Notes: generated from the letters alone by a model not told the origin. A stretch of 64,000 bases of DNA from Primulina eburnea (GCF_022965805.1 NC_133115.1:34463321-34527320); one strand, 5' to 3'. Shown: positions 26,326-38,251, counted from the first letter of the stretch. Program-made: numbers and translations.

Positions 26326-26978
26326 TGATACCCTTGTAAGAGCCCGGGTTATGGATGACCCGGAATATCAAATGGATTCCCAAATCCGAGTAAGTCTGCA
26401 GGTGGATTCTTCTGGAGCCGGGCAGGTGCAAGCCCATGCTCTACTCTCCGGGCAGTCATAGGCCCGGGCTCTTGTATAAATCTCCAGGGAGGCATTCTAC
26501 CCGGTCACCTCGATATGAGCACCGCACTCGAGTATACTAGCAGAATAGGATGTGGGCGACTGTCTCATCTCTGACACCGTGCCGATGAGTTGACATGTCA
26601 GAATATAGGGTGTGCTCAGCCGTCCTACTATAATTAGTAGCTAGGTAGCACGGAGATCGAGGTCATCATTACTTTTTCTACTATAAATATCAGGTTATCT
26701 CTTTACATTTACATGGATTCATTCATTCACACCAATATCACAGCCATCACTTGGCTACATTGGTTTTCTTGCTTGAGTACCCTGCTGACTTAAGCATCGG
26801 AGTGGTCACGCCGGACACCCCTCCGGCGCCCATTCACGAGTTCCTTTCATTGTGTGCAGGTTACAGCTGAAGCCATATTACGGAGATATATCTCATTGCT
26901 CTTATTCCCATCATTATATTGATAGCAGATCCGGTGGAGCTCCCGACCCGGCTCGTCCATTTCACCAGGATCGCATCA
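26326..26978 (+). repeat. LTR 1 (outer left)
   Basis: 653 bp, TG...CA bounded, preceded by target-duplication GAAGG. TATA-like CTATAAATATC at about 26680 may drive transcription. Confidence 0.93.
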
Positions 26979-26979
26979 T

Positions 26980-26997
26980 TGGCGCCGTCTGTGGGAA
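26980..26997 (+). other. Primer-binding-like site, first internal region
   Basis: TGGCGCCGTCTGTGGGAA lies one base after LTR 1, where a tRNA primer site is expected. I do not assign the tRNA. An identical site follows LTR 2 at 29673-29690. Confidence 0.7.
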
Positions 26998-27535
26998 ACT
27001 TGAGCTCAAGACGTAGATATGGTTTCCATTCGAAGCAAGTCCGACCTTGCTCGGCACCACAGTAAGCCCAACTCTCCTTGGCAAACATAGAAGTCCGACC
27101 TTGCTCGGCACCACAGTAAGCCCAACTCTCCTTGGCAAACATAGAAGTCCGACCAGCTCGGCATTCAGATCTTATATGTGGATTTTATATGAGCTCGAAG
27201 CTCAGCAGCTATTCCGGATTGACGTGGAAGAGTATTTGCTATGTACTCAGTAGCATACAGCTGTAGTCTAGCTCAACTAGAGAATTTCACTCTACCGAAA
27301 ATGAATTCGGATTCAGTATTTCCAGGTTAGTGATTTGGTTTTTAATAAAACTAATATAGCAGGAGAAACAAAATCTTTTAAGTCCAGGAGATAGGAGGAC
27401 CCGGCACTCATATTCAAAGTCCGGGAGATACTAGGCCCCGGCACTCATATTCAGAGCCCGGGAGGTATGAGGCCCCGGCATCCGGCACTATATCTTAAGT
27501 CTGGGAGGTATGAGGCCTCGGCACATTATATTAAG

Positions 27536-28830
27536 TCCAGGGATCCGTAACCTGGCTCGGGGCTCCGCACCTCGACTATTCCCAAGTCCCGGGACTGCTC
27601 CCCGGCCCAAGGCTCCGCACCTTGGTTATTGATAAGCCCAGGGCACTACACCCTGGCTCGGGGCTCCGTACCTCGACCATTTACGAAGGCCAGGGCTCCG
27701 CACCCTGGTTATCTATTAAGTCCAGGGATCCGTACCCTGGCTCGGGGCTCCGTACCCCGACCATTCATGAAGGCCCAGGCTTCGCGCCTTGGTTATTTAT
27801 AAGCCCAGGGTTCTCAAACCTGGCTCGGGGCTCCGTACCTCGACCATTTATGAAGGCCAGGGCTCCGCACCCTGGTTATCTATTAAGTCCAGGGATCCGT
27901 ACCCTGGCTCGGGGCTCCGTACCTCGACCATTCATGAAGGCCCAGGCTTCGCGCCTTGGTTATTTATAAGCCCAGGGTTCTCAAACCTGGCTCGGGGCTT
28001 CGTACCTCGACCATTTATGAAGGCCAGGGCTCCGCACCCTGGTTATCTATTAAGTCCAGGGATCCGTACCCTGGCTCGGGGCTCCGCACCTCGACCATTC
28101 ATGAAGGCCCAGGCTCCGCGCCTTGGTTATTTATAAGCCCAGGGTTCTCAAACCTGGCTCGGGGCTCCGTACCTCGACCATTGATGAAGGCCAGGGCTCC
28201 GCACCCTGGTTATCTATTAAGTCCAGGGATCCGAACCCTGGCTCGGGGCTCCGTACCTCGACCATTTATGAAGGCCAGGGCTCCGCACCCTAGTTATCTA
28301 TTAAGTCCAGGGATCCGTACCCTGGCTCGGGGCTCCGTACCTCGACCATTTATGAAGGCCAGGGCTCCGCACCCTGGTTATCTATTAAGTCCAGGGATCC
28401 GTACCCTGGCTCGGGGCTCCGTACCTCGACCATTTATGAAGGCCAGGGCTCCGCACCCTGGTTATCTATTAAGTCCAGGGATCCGTACCCTGGCTCGGGG
28501 CTCCGTACCTCGACCATTTATGAAGGCCAGGGCTCGCACCCTGGTTATCTATTAAGTCCAGGGATACGTACCCTGGCTCGGGGCTCCGTACCTCGACCAT
28601 TCATGAAGCCCAGGCTCCGCGCCTTGGATATTTATAAGCCCAGGGTTCTCAAACCTGGCTCGGGGCTCCGTACCTCGACCATTCATGAAGGCCAGGCTCC
28701 GCGCCTTGGTTATTTATAAGCCCAGGGTTCTCAAACCTGGCTCGGGGCTCCGCACCTCGACCATTCCCAAGTCTCGGGACCTGCTCCCCGGCCCAAGGAT
28801 CCGCACCTTGGTTATTCAGTAAGTCCGAGA
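27536..28830 (+). repeat. Stem-loop array, first internal region
   Basis: The array is built from modules of about 28 bp, each a short inverted repeat with a shared loop. Examples are CCAGGG-ATCCGTA-CCCTGG, CGGGG-CTCCGTA-CCTCG and CCAGGG-CTCCGCA-CCCTGG. Three modules make an 84-bp unit; an 84-bp and an 83-bp variant alternate to give a 167-bp higher-order period. Some stems differ but still pair, such as CCAAGG with CCTTGG. Longer open frames here (up to 199 aa) are artefacts of the periodicity. Confidence 0.92.
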
Positions 28831-29018
28831 GGCACGAGGCCCCGGCATCTTATCTCAAGTCCATGAGACACGATACTCCGGCATTTCTTCTCATTTCTGG
28901 GAGACATGAAGCCCCCGATGCTTTTATAGAACAAAATTGATTGTCTCTTTGGGAATCCAAGCATGACTGATCGGGACAGCGAGTATGACTCTAGCACGAC
29001 TATTTAAGGGATGTGTGA

Positions 29019-29671
29019 TGATACCCTTGTAAGAGCCCGGGTCATGGATGACCCGGAATATCAAATGGATTCCCAAATCCGAGTAAGTCTGCAGGTGGAT
29101 TCTTCTGGAGCCGGACAGGTGCAAGCCCATGCTCTACTCTCCGGCCAGTCATAGGCCCGGGCTCTTGTATAAATCTCCAGGGAGGCATTCTACCCGGTCA
29201 CCTCGATATGAGCACCGCACTCGAGTATACTAGCAGAATAGGATGTGGGCGACTGTCCCATCTCTGACACCGTGCCGATGAGTTGACATGTCAGAATATA
29301 GGGTGTGCTCAGCCGTCCTACTATAATTAGTAGCTAGGTAGCACGGAGAACGAGGTCATCATTACTTTTTCTACTATAAATATCAGGTTCTCTCTTTACA
29401 TTTACATGGATTCATTCATTCACACCAATATCACAGCCATCACTTGGCTACATTGGTTTTCTTGCTTGAGTACCCTGCTGACTTAAGCATCGGAGTGGTC
29501 ACGCCGGACACCCCTCCGGCGCCCATTCACGAGTTCCTTTCATTGTGTGCAGGTTACAGCTGAAGCCATATTACGGAGATATATCTCATTGCTCTTATTC
29601 CCATCATTATATTGATAGCAGATCCGGTGGAGCTCCCGACCCGGCTCGTCCATTTCACCAGGATCGCATCA
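29019..29671 (+). repeat. LTR 2 (shared middle)
   Basis: 653 bp, about 99% identical by eye to the outer LTRs. No target duplication lies beside it, so it serves both internal regions. Confidence 0.93.
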
Positions 29672-30077
29672 TTGGCGCCGTCTGTGGGAAACTTGAGCTC
29701 AAGACGTAGATATGGTTTCCATTCGAAGCAAGTCCGACCTTGCTCGGCACCACAGTAAGCCCAACTCTCCTTGGCAAACATAGAAGTCCGACCAGCTCGG
29801 CATTCAGATCTTATATGTGGATTTTATATGGGGTCAAAGCTCAGCAGCTATTCTGGATTGGCGTGGAAGAGCATTTGCAATGCACTCAGTAGCATACAGC
29901 TGTGAGAAACAAAATCTTTTAAGTCCAGGAGATAGGAGGACCCGGCACTCATATTCAAAGTCCGGGAGATACTAGGCCCCGGCACTCATATTCAGAGCTC
30001 GGGAGGTATGAGGCCCCGGCATCCGGCACTATATCTTAAGTCTGGGAGGTATGAGGCCTCGGCACATTATATTAAGT

Positions 30078-31290
30078 CCAGGGATCCGTAACCTGGCTCG
30101 GGGCTCCGCACCTCGACTATTCCCAAGTCCCGGGACCTGCTCCCCGGCCCAAGGCTCCGCACCTTGGTTATTGATAAGCCCAGGGCACTACACCCTGGCT
30201 CGGGGCTCCGTACCTCGACCATTTACGAAGGCCAGGGCTCCGCACCCTGGTTATCTATTAAGTCCAGGGATCCGTACCCTGGCTCGGGGCTCCGTATCCC
30301 GACCATTCATGAAGGCCCAGGCTCCGCGCCTTGGTTATTTATAAGCCCAGGGTTCTCAAACCTGGCTCGGGGCTCCGTACCTCGACCATTTATGAAGGCC
30401 AGGGCTCCGCACCCTGGTTATCTATTAAGTCCAGGGATCCGTACCCTGGCTCGGGGCTCCGTACCTCGACCATTCATGAAGGCCCAGGCTTCGCGCCTTG
30501 GTTATTTATAAGCCCAGGGTTCTCAAACCTGGCTCGGGGCTTCGTACCTCGACCATTTATGAAGGCCAGGGCTCCGCACCCTGGTTATCTATTAAGTCCA
30601 GGGATCCGTACCCTGGCTCGGGGCTCCGTACCTCGACCATTCATGAAGGCCCAGGCTCCGCGCCTTGGTTATTTATAAGTCCAGGGTTCTCAAACCTGGC
30701 TCGGGGCTTCGTACCTCGACCATTGATGAAGGCCAGAGCTCCGCACCCTGGTTATCTATTAAGTCCAGGGATCCGAACCCTGGCTCGGGGCTCCGTACCT
30801 CGACCATTTATGAAGGCCAGGGCTCCGCACCCTGGTTATCTATTAAGTCCAGGGATCCGTACCCTGGCTCGGGGCTCCGTACCTCGACCATTTATGAAGG
30901 CCAGGGCTCCGCACCCTGGTTATCTATTAAGTCCAGGGATCCGTACCCTGGCTCGGGGCTCCGTACCTCGACCATTTATGAAGGCCAGGGCTCGCACCCT
31001 GGTTATCTATTAAGTCCAGGGATACGTACCCTGGCTCGGGGCTCCGTACCTCGACCATTCATGAAGCCCAGGCTCCGCGCCTTGGATATTTATAAGCCCA
31101 GGGTTCTCAAACCTGGCTCGGGGCTCCGTACCTCGACCATTCATGAAGGCCCAGGCTCCGCGCCTTGGTTATTTATAAGCCCAGGGTTCTCAAACCTGGC
31201 TCGGGGCTCCGCACCTCGACCATTCCCAAGTCTCGGGACCTGCTCCCCGGCCCAAGGCTCCGCACCTTGGTTATTCAGTAAGTCCGAGAG
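30078..31290 (+). repeat. Stem-loop array, second internal region
   Basis: Near-copy of the first array, shorter by roughly one 84-bp unit, with the same alternation of 84- and 83-bp units and the same flanking degenerate units (AGTCCGAGAGGCACGAGGCC type) near its end. A 244-aa open frame through it is not considered a gene. Confidence 0.92.
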
Positions 31291-31477
31291 GCACGAGGCC
31301 CCGGCATCTTATCTCAAGTCCATGAGACACGATACTCCGGCATTTCTTCTCATTTCTGGGAGACATGAAGCCCCCGATGCTTTTATAGAACAAAATTGAT
31401 TGTCTCTTTGGGAATCCAAGCATGACTGATCGGGACAGCGAGTATGACTCTAGCCCGACTATTTAAGGGATGTGTGA

Positions 31478-32130
31478 TGATACCCTTGTAAGAGCCCGGG
31501 TCATGGATGACCCGGAATATCAAATGGATTCCCAAATCCGAGTAAGTCTGCAGGTGGATTCTTCTGGAGCCGGGCAGGTGCAAGCCCATGCTCTACTCTC
31601 CGGGCAGTAATAGGCCCGGGCTCTTGTATAAATCTCCAGGGAGGCATTCTACCCGGTCACCTCGATATGAGCACCGCACTCGAGTATACTAGCAGAATAG
31701 GATGTGGGCGACTGTCCCATCTCTGACACCGTGCCGATGAGTTGACATGTCAGAATATAGGGTGTGCTCAGCCGTCCTACTATAATTAGTAGCTAAGTAG
31801 CACGGAGAACGAGGTCATCATTACTTTTTCTACTATAAATATCAGGTTCTCTCTTTACATTTACATGGATTCATTCATTCACACCAATATCACAGCCATC
31901 ACTTGGCTACATTGGTTTTCTTGCTTGAGTACCCTGCTGACTTAAGCATCGGAGTGGTCACGCCGGACACCCCTCCGGCGCTCATTCACGAGTTCCTTTC
32001 ATTGTGTGCAGGTTACAGCTGAAGCCATATTACGGAGATATATCTCATTGCTCTTATTCCCATCATTATATTGATAGCAGATCCGGTGGAGCTCCCGACC
32101 CGACTCGTCCATTTCACCAGGATCGCATCA
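31478..32130 (+). repeat. LTR 3 (outer right)
   Basis: 653 bp, ends CGCATCA and is followed directly by the target duplication GAAGG. Confidence 0.93.
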
Positions 32131-32214
32131 GAAGGTATATCGAGTGGGCAAAATTACTAACAATTAGTACCCTGAAAAACTCGAACCAAGGATCTGTAAT
32201 GGAGTTGAAAACTC

Positions 32215-32445
32215 CTAAAAAAACGAAGCAAAACTGATTTTTCCCAAATCGCTGCTGGAAAACACGAGCCCGCGGTCACGGCCGGTTTGGTTGGGAATAT
32301 TCCTAGGGCTCGAATACACACCACTCACGGCATCACTCGCATCAGAATAAAATGAACCGGGCTTGAGAAGTTGGACGTGATACTCTTTTACTAGCGCATC
32401 GATCCAATGCTTCTGTAAATCTTGATAAGTTATTATATTTTTCAA
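32215..32445 (-). other. Unrecognised coding-like fragment beside the LTR insertion
   Basis: A minus-strand open frame of about 70 residues contains HWIDALVKEYHVQLLKPGSF and GRDRGLVFSSSDLGKI. Its composition is less biased than the surrounding AT-rich frames and looks protein-like. It has no ATG start and stops at SFASFF. It may be a relic exon of a gene disrupted by the retrotransposon. I do not recognise the family. Confidence 0.3.
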
Positions 32446-34278
32446 GGGGACAAGTGATTTTTTATAGTTTCATAAATTATTTATAATTATATTAGATTTT
32501 TTTTATTTTTTTACTTTCAAATCAGTGTTTTTTCTAAATAATTTTTTTAGAAATAAAATTTGCATGAAATAAATGATAAATTAACTAATATTAAGACATT
32601 GGATCAAAAAACAAATATAGAGTAAAATGACTTCATCATTTTAGTATTGCCCTAATCTGATTCAATGTTTATTTAATGAACTAACAAAAAAACTTGTGAT
32701 TTCGAAGTATTACAAATATATTTCAATGAAAATGTTGCTATAAATAAAAATTAAATATATTCTCATATACTATCATATAAAAAATAATTGGTTGTCACGA
32801 GGGTTTGGATGGATGAACTTGGATTTAAGGGAAATTTGAAATGACTACATATTGAGCCATGTTCTCATCGCTCCTACTTAATGGTTAGATTTGAAACAAT
32901 TTTGTCTTTTCTATATTAATATATCTCTAGAGTCAATAATTTGATACGAAGAACTACTAAACTTACTCATGCTGCTCTTCAACTTTATGTTGAGGTCTAT
33001 CATGTAGAGATGCTCAAATTGGACCAGTGATCGATTTATAGGTTTCGTCGTAAACCTAATTGATTATTTCCAATTATATAAATAAAAAATTCAAACTGCA
33101 CTCAAAAGTACGACATTTCTCAGTTTTATTGAATCTAAAATTCACTCCAATAACTCAAAATATAACTAGCTGATATTTAAATCCATCGTCAAATGAATTT
33201 TGACAAACAAACAATATAACTAGTTGATATTTTAATCCATCGTCAAATGAATTTTGACAAACAAACAATAGATGAAGATTTGAAACTTTATCTTCGAATC
33301 AATCCATAATTCAACTTTCACTATATATCAATGTTAAAATAAGTGGCAATGGTTAGAATAATTGGGAAAGTGGTAAAGTCCAATCAACCAACCAACCTAC
33401 CAAAGAAATAACGGAATAAGTATATGTATGGAGGGTCAATTAACACGTTTTAATCAAGGGGTTACGCGCCTTTATATCACATGAATGATCGGAATTCATA
33501 TCTAACCCTTTATGTTGCCGTTCGTTTAATTGGACCCTTACATATTTGTTATTTAGGACATCTTCGTTATCTAATCTTGCGATTTCTTCGTCTGACCAGC
33601 TGACCATATTACATTGTATTATGTTCTGTTTGAGCGTGAAATTCGTCGTAAATTTATTTGAAATTTATAAAACCAACAAAAAAAAATGCTTCGATTAATA
33701 CAATAGTGAATCGATCATCCAAATAACTTTTATGTTGCATTTATTTTAGTTGGTAAGATAAATTTGTTTAATGGAATTTCAAATTTTTATCTCATGGTAA
33801 TTTAATATTAATCATAATTGATTTCAAATTTCACCCGATATTACTACTAACCATTTGTCTCAGTGGTATGTTATGATCACAAAATTGAGAATGTATCAAT
33901 CAGTTCGAGATTCCTTCACCTCGTTATTCAAAATAATAAAATAACATCAACATTTCATATCAAACTATTTTATCTAAATCAAATATTTTCATCCACACCT
34001 AACCATAAGAAATTTGAGAGCATAGATGATTTCGAATCCATCAACTACAAAGTTATCTATAAAAAATTTGTCTGATTTCTTGTTAATATCGTTGATTCAA
34101 TATAAGGTAAAAAAACAAATCGTTGAGAGATTGTCACAGTTAATATTTGGTTGTGTTTATAATATTACAAAGGTTGCAGGGGCCTATCCATGAATTGGTC
34201 GTGTTCTTGGCATCATGCATCCCTCGTATTAGAGTTGTTAGATTTGATATAGCGGTTTAGCTCGTGTCGGACACCTTC
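32446..34278. other. Intergenic, AT-rich
   Basis: No gene recognised. It contains a roughly 55-bp tandem duplication at 33160-33270 and otherwise low-complexity AT-rich DNA. Confidence 0.5.
33160..33270. repeat. Tandem duplication, unit about 55 bp
   Basis: The segment AATCCATCGTCAAATGAATT with TTGACAAACAAACAAT and its AT-rich leader occurs twice in succession with few differences. Confidence 0.9.
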
Positions 34279-34649
34279 TGTTAAATATCCCACATCGGTT
34301 AGATAATTAACTTTTGAGTGGTATATATAGAATTGGACAATCCTCCCCTCTTGAGCTAGCTTTTGGGGTTGAGTTAGGTCCAAGTTCCAATCTTAACATG
34401 GTATTAGAGCCCGGGTTCCACCGTTATGTGTTGTTGGACTGCCTATAATTAGGCCACCCGTTCTGCCCATAATTGGGTCATTTGTAAACTCTACGCTCCA
34501 GATGTTCATTCATGGGCGTGAGAGGGGTGTGTTAAATGTCCCACATCGGTTAGATAATTAACCTTTGAGTGATATATATGGAATTGGACAATCCTCCCCC
34601 CTTGAGCTAGCTTTTGGGGTTGAGTTAGGTCCAAGTTCCAATTTTAACA
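34279..34649 (+). mobile_element. Intact TRIM (terminal-repeat retrotransposon in miniature)
   Basis: Two 120-bp LTRs (34279-34398 and 34530-34649) begin TGTTAAAT and end TTAACA. The left LTR is followed by TGGTATTAGAGC, a near-perfect initiator-Met tRNA primer site. A purine tract (GAGAGGGGTG) precedes the right LTR. The 5-bp target duplication CCTTC is perfect (34274-34278 and 34650-34654). The internal part is only 131 bp and non-coding, so mobilisation must be in trans. Confidence 0.93.
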
Positions 34650-35091
34650 CCTTCCTCACCCTCGATTGATTTGACATGGTATAGCTTGAATCTTGACAAA
34701 TAATAAACACACAAAACAATAACTCGGGAATGAAAGTCATAAACTTTCTATGTGAGACAAATTTCTTTTTTTTTCTTCTACATATATTAATTGGGCTTAA
34801 TCAGCAACTTTAAATAATTAATTTATCATTCACTTAATATTGGTTTGGAGCAAATTATTATTCTAAACTATCTACTCAGAATGTTGATTTCGATTTTCAA
34901 GTAAATTTTCACTTTTATTGGAGGCATAACACTATTCGACCAACTGGCAAGATCATCCAATCATCTTTTATTAATACATGTAATCTTCGAAATAATATTG
35001 CCTACAATCGGACGAGCATAACCTTTTTTCTGTAAATAAAGATACTTCTCAACAGATACAGATATCTGCTGATCGATTTTTGGCTTCAAAA

Positions 35092-35264
35092 CTCTTATGA
35101 GACGGTCTCACGAATCTTATCTGTGAGACAGATCAACCATATCGATATCACAATGAAAAGTAATACTTTTAGCATAAAAAGTAATATTTTTTTATGGATG
35201 ACCCAAATAAGAAATCCGTCTCACAAAATACGACCTATGAGACCGTCTCACACAAGTTTTTGCC
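35092..35264 (+). mobile_element. MITE-like repeat, GAGACGGTCTCAC family, copy 1
   Basis: About 170 bp ending in TGAGACGGTCTCACG on one side and GAGACCGTCTCACACAAG on the other, with an internal TTATGGATGACCCAAAT block shared by the copies. Non-coding; class uncertain. Confidence 0.7.
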
Positions 35265-36790
35265 AAAAAACAAAATCACTCGTCTCATTGTAATATAAAA
35301 AAATAATGGATAGCCGGGAAAGGAGGGCATTTAAAATTAATTGCCTTTTCTGAATTATTATCCATTCATGGTTCACACTAAAAAGTGGGAACGGGGAAGC
35401 AACAGTGGTCAAATACTACGTGTCGAGAGTAGACAGCTTAAGTCCAATAATGTGGGCCAGTGAAACCTTTAGTGGGCTCCTAGACAAAAGTTCGAAAACG
35501 AAAAGACAAGTCTTTCGGCCCAACTTTTTGCCCTCGAAGCCCTAGTGCGGAGGGATTTTTTCCTCCCATAAATTATTTTGGAATGTATCAGGGGACTCTA
35601 AACAAGAATACTTGGTAATTTTAAATTGTATTTGGGTTAACTGATTTGATTCGACTATATTTTTTTTTAATAAATGAATTTCAAATGACACGCATCTATC
35701 TCGATTGTATATAAAATCAACAATTTAAAAATAACAATTCAAGCAGTTATAATATATTTATCATTAGAAACGATTTTTTTATTTTTTATTTGCTACAATT
35801 TACAACAGTTGATCGATTCTCTCTTCTTAATTATCCCCTTTTTTGGCCATTTAGAAGCTGAAGTATTTACTCATGTCTCATATTTAGTACCAGTTAATAA
35901 TGATTACACGCAGAAAAATGATATATTAGCTAAACAAAACAAGTACAAATACAAATTTCAGGGCTCAGCTTCATATTTTCTGTCATAATTTATGGTCAAC
36001 TGGTCCACTTCTATAACATTCTAGGTACTTGAACATGTGAGTCCTAGGTTCAAGTGTTGAAGGAGACGAAAAGAAACCAATTTTCACGGTTGAGATATTT
36101 TATGAATGATATGCATGAGCATGAACTACGACTAGTATTAGACCAACCTACGGCCTATAACCAATAATAACATATGAGTATGAGTCGAGGCTCATGTTAA
36201 ACCATCTTTACAATAATTAACCCCTATAACATTATTTTGTAATTTGAAACTTTAATTAGCAGTGGAGCTCCAAGTGGCACTACCAAGTATTCTTCCCAAA
36301 TGTATTTGAACTTACATGCCACGCACAAATTGGTGTTTCCAGCACTCACATTGCATTATTGGTCACCTTTTTGCATTGAATTTCTTGCCATTGGATTTGA
36401 AGCTGTACGTGTCATGCTAACAATATGAACACTGCCCAATTCTACTGTTTTATTCAAAAGTTAATTACTATGACCCACCGTTATAATTGAGCATAGGGTT
36501 TAATTTTCGGGAAAAAAAAAACATGTACTAATGAAAATGAAATATCCGATGTTTATTAAATTATAATATCCTAGTTTGGCTGGTCCCATGAGTTGAAATT
36601 GCCCGGAAAGTTATCCTTAATCTCATTTAGTACAGTTCGATCTTCTATCTTCATCCAATGGTTTGAAATAAATATCCCAAATTTGTTTTCCCCTCATGTA
36701 AAATTGGCACACAAGTTGAAAGAAATTCGGGGTTTCATTGATTCTCAGTAATCTTTGTCTAGAACTGGTTCCATAATCCGTAACTAGCAT

Positions 36791-36975
36791 GTCTCCTGTG
36801 AGACGTTCTCACGGATTCTCACTGATCTTTATTCGTGATATTGGTAATCTCTGTCCATGTTTAAAATAATTAGTAATACTTCTGGCATAAAAGGTAATAT
36901 TTTTTCACGACTGATCAAAATAAAAAATTTGTTTCACAAAATTGACTCGTGAGACTCTCTCACCAAAATTTGTGT
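36791..36975 (+). mobile_element. MITE-like repeat, GAGACGGTCTCAC family, copy 2 (diverged)
   Basis: Starts CCTGTGAGACGTTCTCACGG and ends GTGAGACTCTCTCACC; the interior matches copy 1 with many changes. Confidence 0.6.
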
Positions 36976-37667
36976 GTTCCGTAACAGGTTTATAATTTGT
37001 GAAATTCTCTCCTTCTCGTTTAGTTGGATACTCACTTGAGATAATTTCTAAGAGCCAGGGGGAATGCATCTAAAATTGGTCTTTCCAGGTGTAAGGGCTC
37101 GAGAGGTTTTGTCGGTTCATGTCTTTTATCCATGGATGGGTCCCTAAAAAGATTAGTGGATAGAATTTGTCAGCAATTATTCTATATTCTTTTTTGAAAC
37201 ATTAATCAGGTTTACGAATAAATCAATCATACAACTTCTGCCTCAAGTTATGCGGGTATGTTTATTTACATATTTTTTTTATATAAAAAAAATTAATACA
37301 TCGAGCCCATAAATATATTTACGAAACAAATTTTTTTTTTTAAAAGGAAAAAGAAAAAGAAGAGTGTGATATGAAATCGCAAGGTCTATCAAAAAGTTAA
37401 GCCGGAAAGTTAAGATTGGGACAACATAAATTATCCAATTAGTTTCCATTGAATATTCATCATTATATTCCATTGGGAGTGCATGTCCCACGAGCATAGA
37501 ATCAATTAAATGCAGGGTGGTCCATTACAATTGAAAGCTACGCAAAAGGGTTTTTAATTTCTCGTGTCGTCTTTTTTATTATTTTACAAAATCATATATA
37601 AATAAATTGACCCGACCCAAACTCCCTGTTGCCCAAATATCAACCTGCCTCACATTTGCAACCTGCA

Positions 37668-37850
37668 ATCCTCGTGCCGGAAGGTTCGATCCTGGGTGTG
37701 GGGGCAGTGCCCACACTCAAGATCAAGGGTTGAGATTCATATCATGGGAAATAAAAAAATTTAAAAAAAATAAAAAATTGGGCCAGAAAAAATTCTGACC
37801 CTTGGATGTACCCCTACAGGCACTGCCTGTAGGGGTAGGGTGAAATAATC
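37668..37850. repeat. Hairpin-containing repeat with pol III B-box-like motif
   Basis: GGTTCGATCC (about 37683) resembles a tRNA-type B box. It is followed by an inverted repeat GTGTGGG/CCCACAC and, after an A-rich stretch, a 14-bp perfect palindrome (TACCCCTACAGGCA, one base, TGCCTGTAGGGGTA, 37809-37837). This may be a degenerate tRNA-derived SINE, but no convincing A box is seen. Confidence 0.35.
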
Positions 37851-38230
37851 CCCTCGTGCCTCCATGTGATAATCCGGCCATAATGGGTCATCTTGAAGAT
37901 TATAATCTAAATAAATGAAAAAAAGTGGTCACTCCCTGTACATTAATTGTTTCATTATGTTATGATTGTGCACAAGTCTATGGCTTCTTCTGCAGCAATT
38001 AATACAAGATGAATTTTCATTCATAAAATGTTGTAAAATTCAAGTTTCGATTCCTTGAATATATTGAATAATCCCTTCATTCAATGTCATTCCCGAGTTT
38101 CGGAATCAACACTCAAATAAATGCAGTTGATAGTTATTTCAGTTAATTTAGTTGTTTACTTGGTCTTTGCCAAACACCAAGGTTCATTGCTTCTTGTGCA
38201 ACTTTTGAGCAAGATACCTATAACCCCGCC

Positions 38231-38251
38231 GCTCGCTCGCTCGCTCGCTCG
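38231..38251. repeat. (GCTC)n microsatellite
   Basis: Five tandem GCTC units, GC-rich in an AT-rich setting, bounded by TAACCC and GGGTTA. Confidence 0.9.

Larger units (their letters stand above)
26326..32130 (+). mobile_element. Composite non-autonomous LTR retrotransposon: LTR-internal-LTR-internal-LTR
   Basis: Three nearly identical 653-bp LTRs (26326-26978, 29019-29671, 31478-32130) begin TGATACCC and end CGCATCA. The first two are each followed by the primer-binding-like sequence TGGCGCCGTCTGTGGGAA seen in plant Ty3/gypsy relatives. Only the outermost ends carry the target duplication GAAGG (26321-26325 and 32131-32135), so the whole 5.8 kb behaves as one insertion. The internal regions (2040 and 1806 bp) encode no gag-pol. 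After the primer site, a short reading frame starting MVSIRSKSDLARHHSK looks like a gag stump that stops early. The rest is GC-rich stem-loop repeat. Assignment to the gypsy lineage rests on the leader only. Confidence 0.9.

Noticed and set aside
27622..28555. Long open frames (up to 199 aa) with repeats such as GSGLRTSTIYEGQGSAPWL
   Set aside because: The same peptide appears in shifted frames every 167 bp and is a by-product of the stem-loop repeat; there is no start context and no homology.
27536..31290. CRISPR-like array
   Set aside because: Repeats are contiguous without unique spacers, lie between LTRs and the genome is a plant.
30665..31399. 244-aa open frame in the second array
   Set aside because: Same reason: periodic non-coding repeat inside a gag-pol-less retroelement.
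37683..37693. tRNA gene suggested by GGTTCGATCC
   Set aside because: No cloverleaf, A box or acceptor stem can be formed; kept only as a possible SINE relic.
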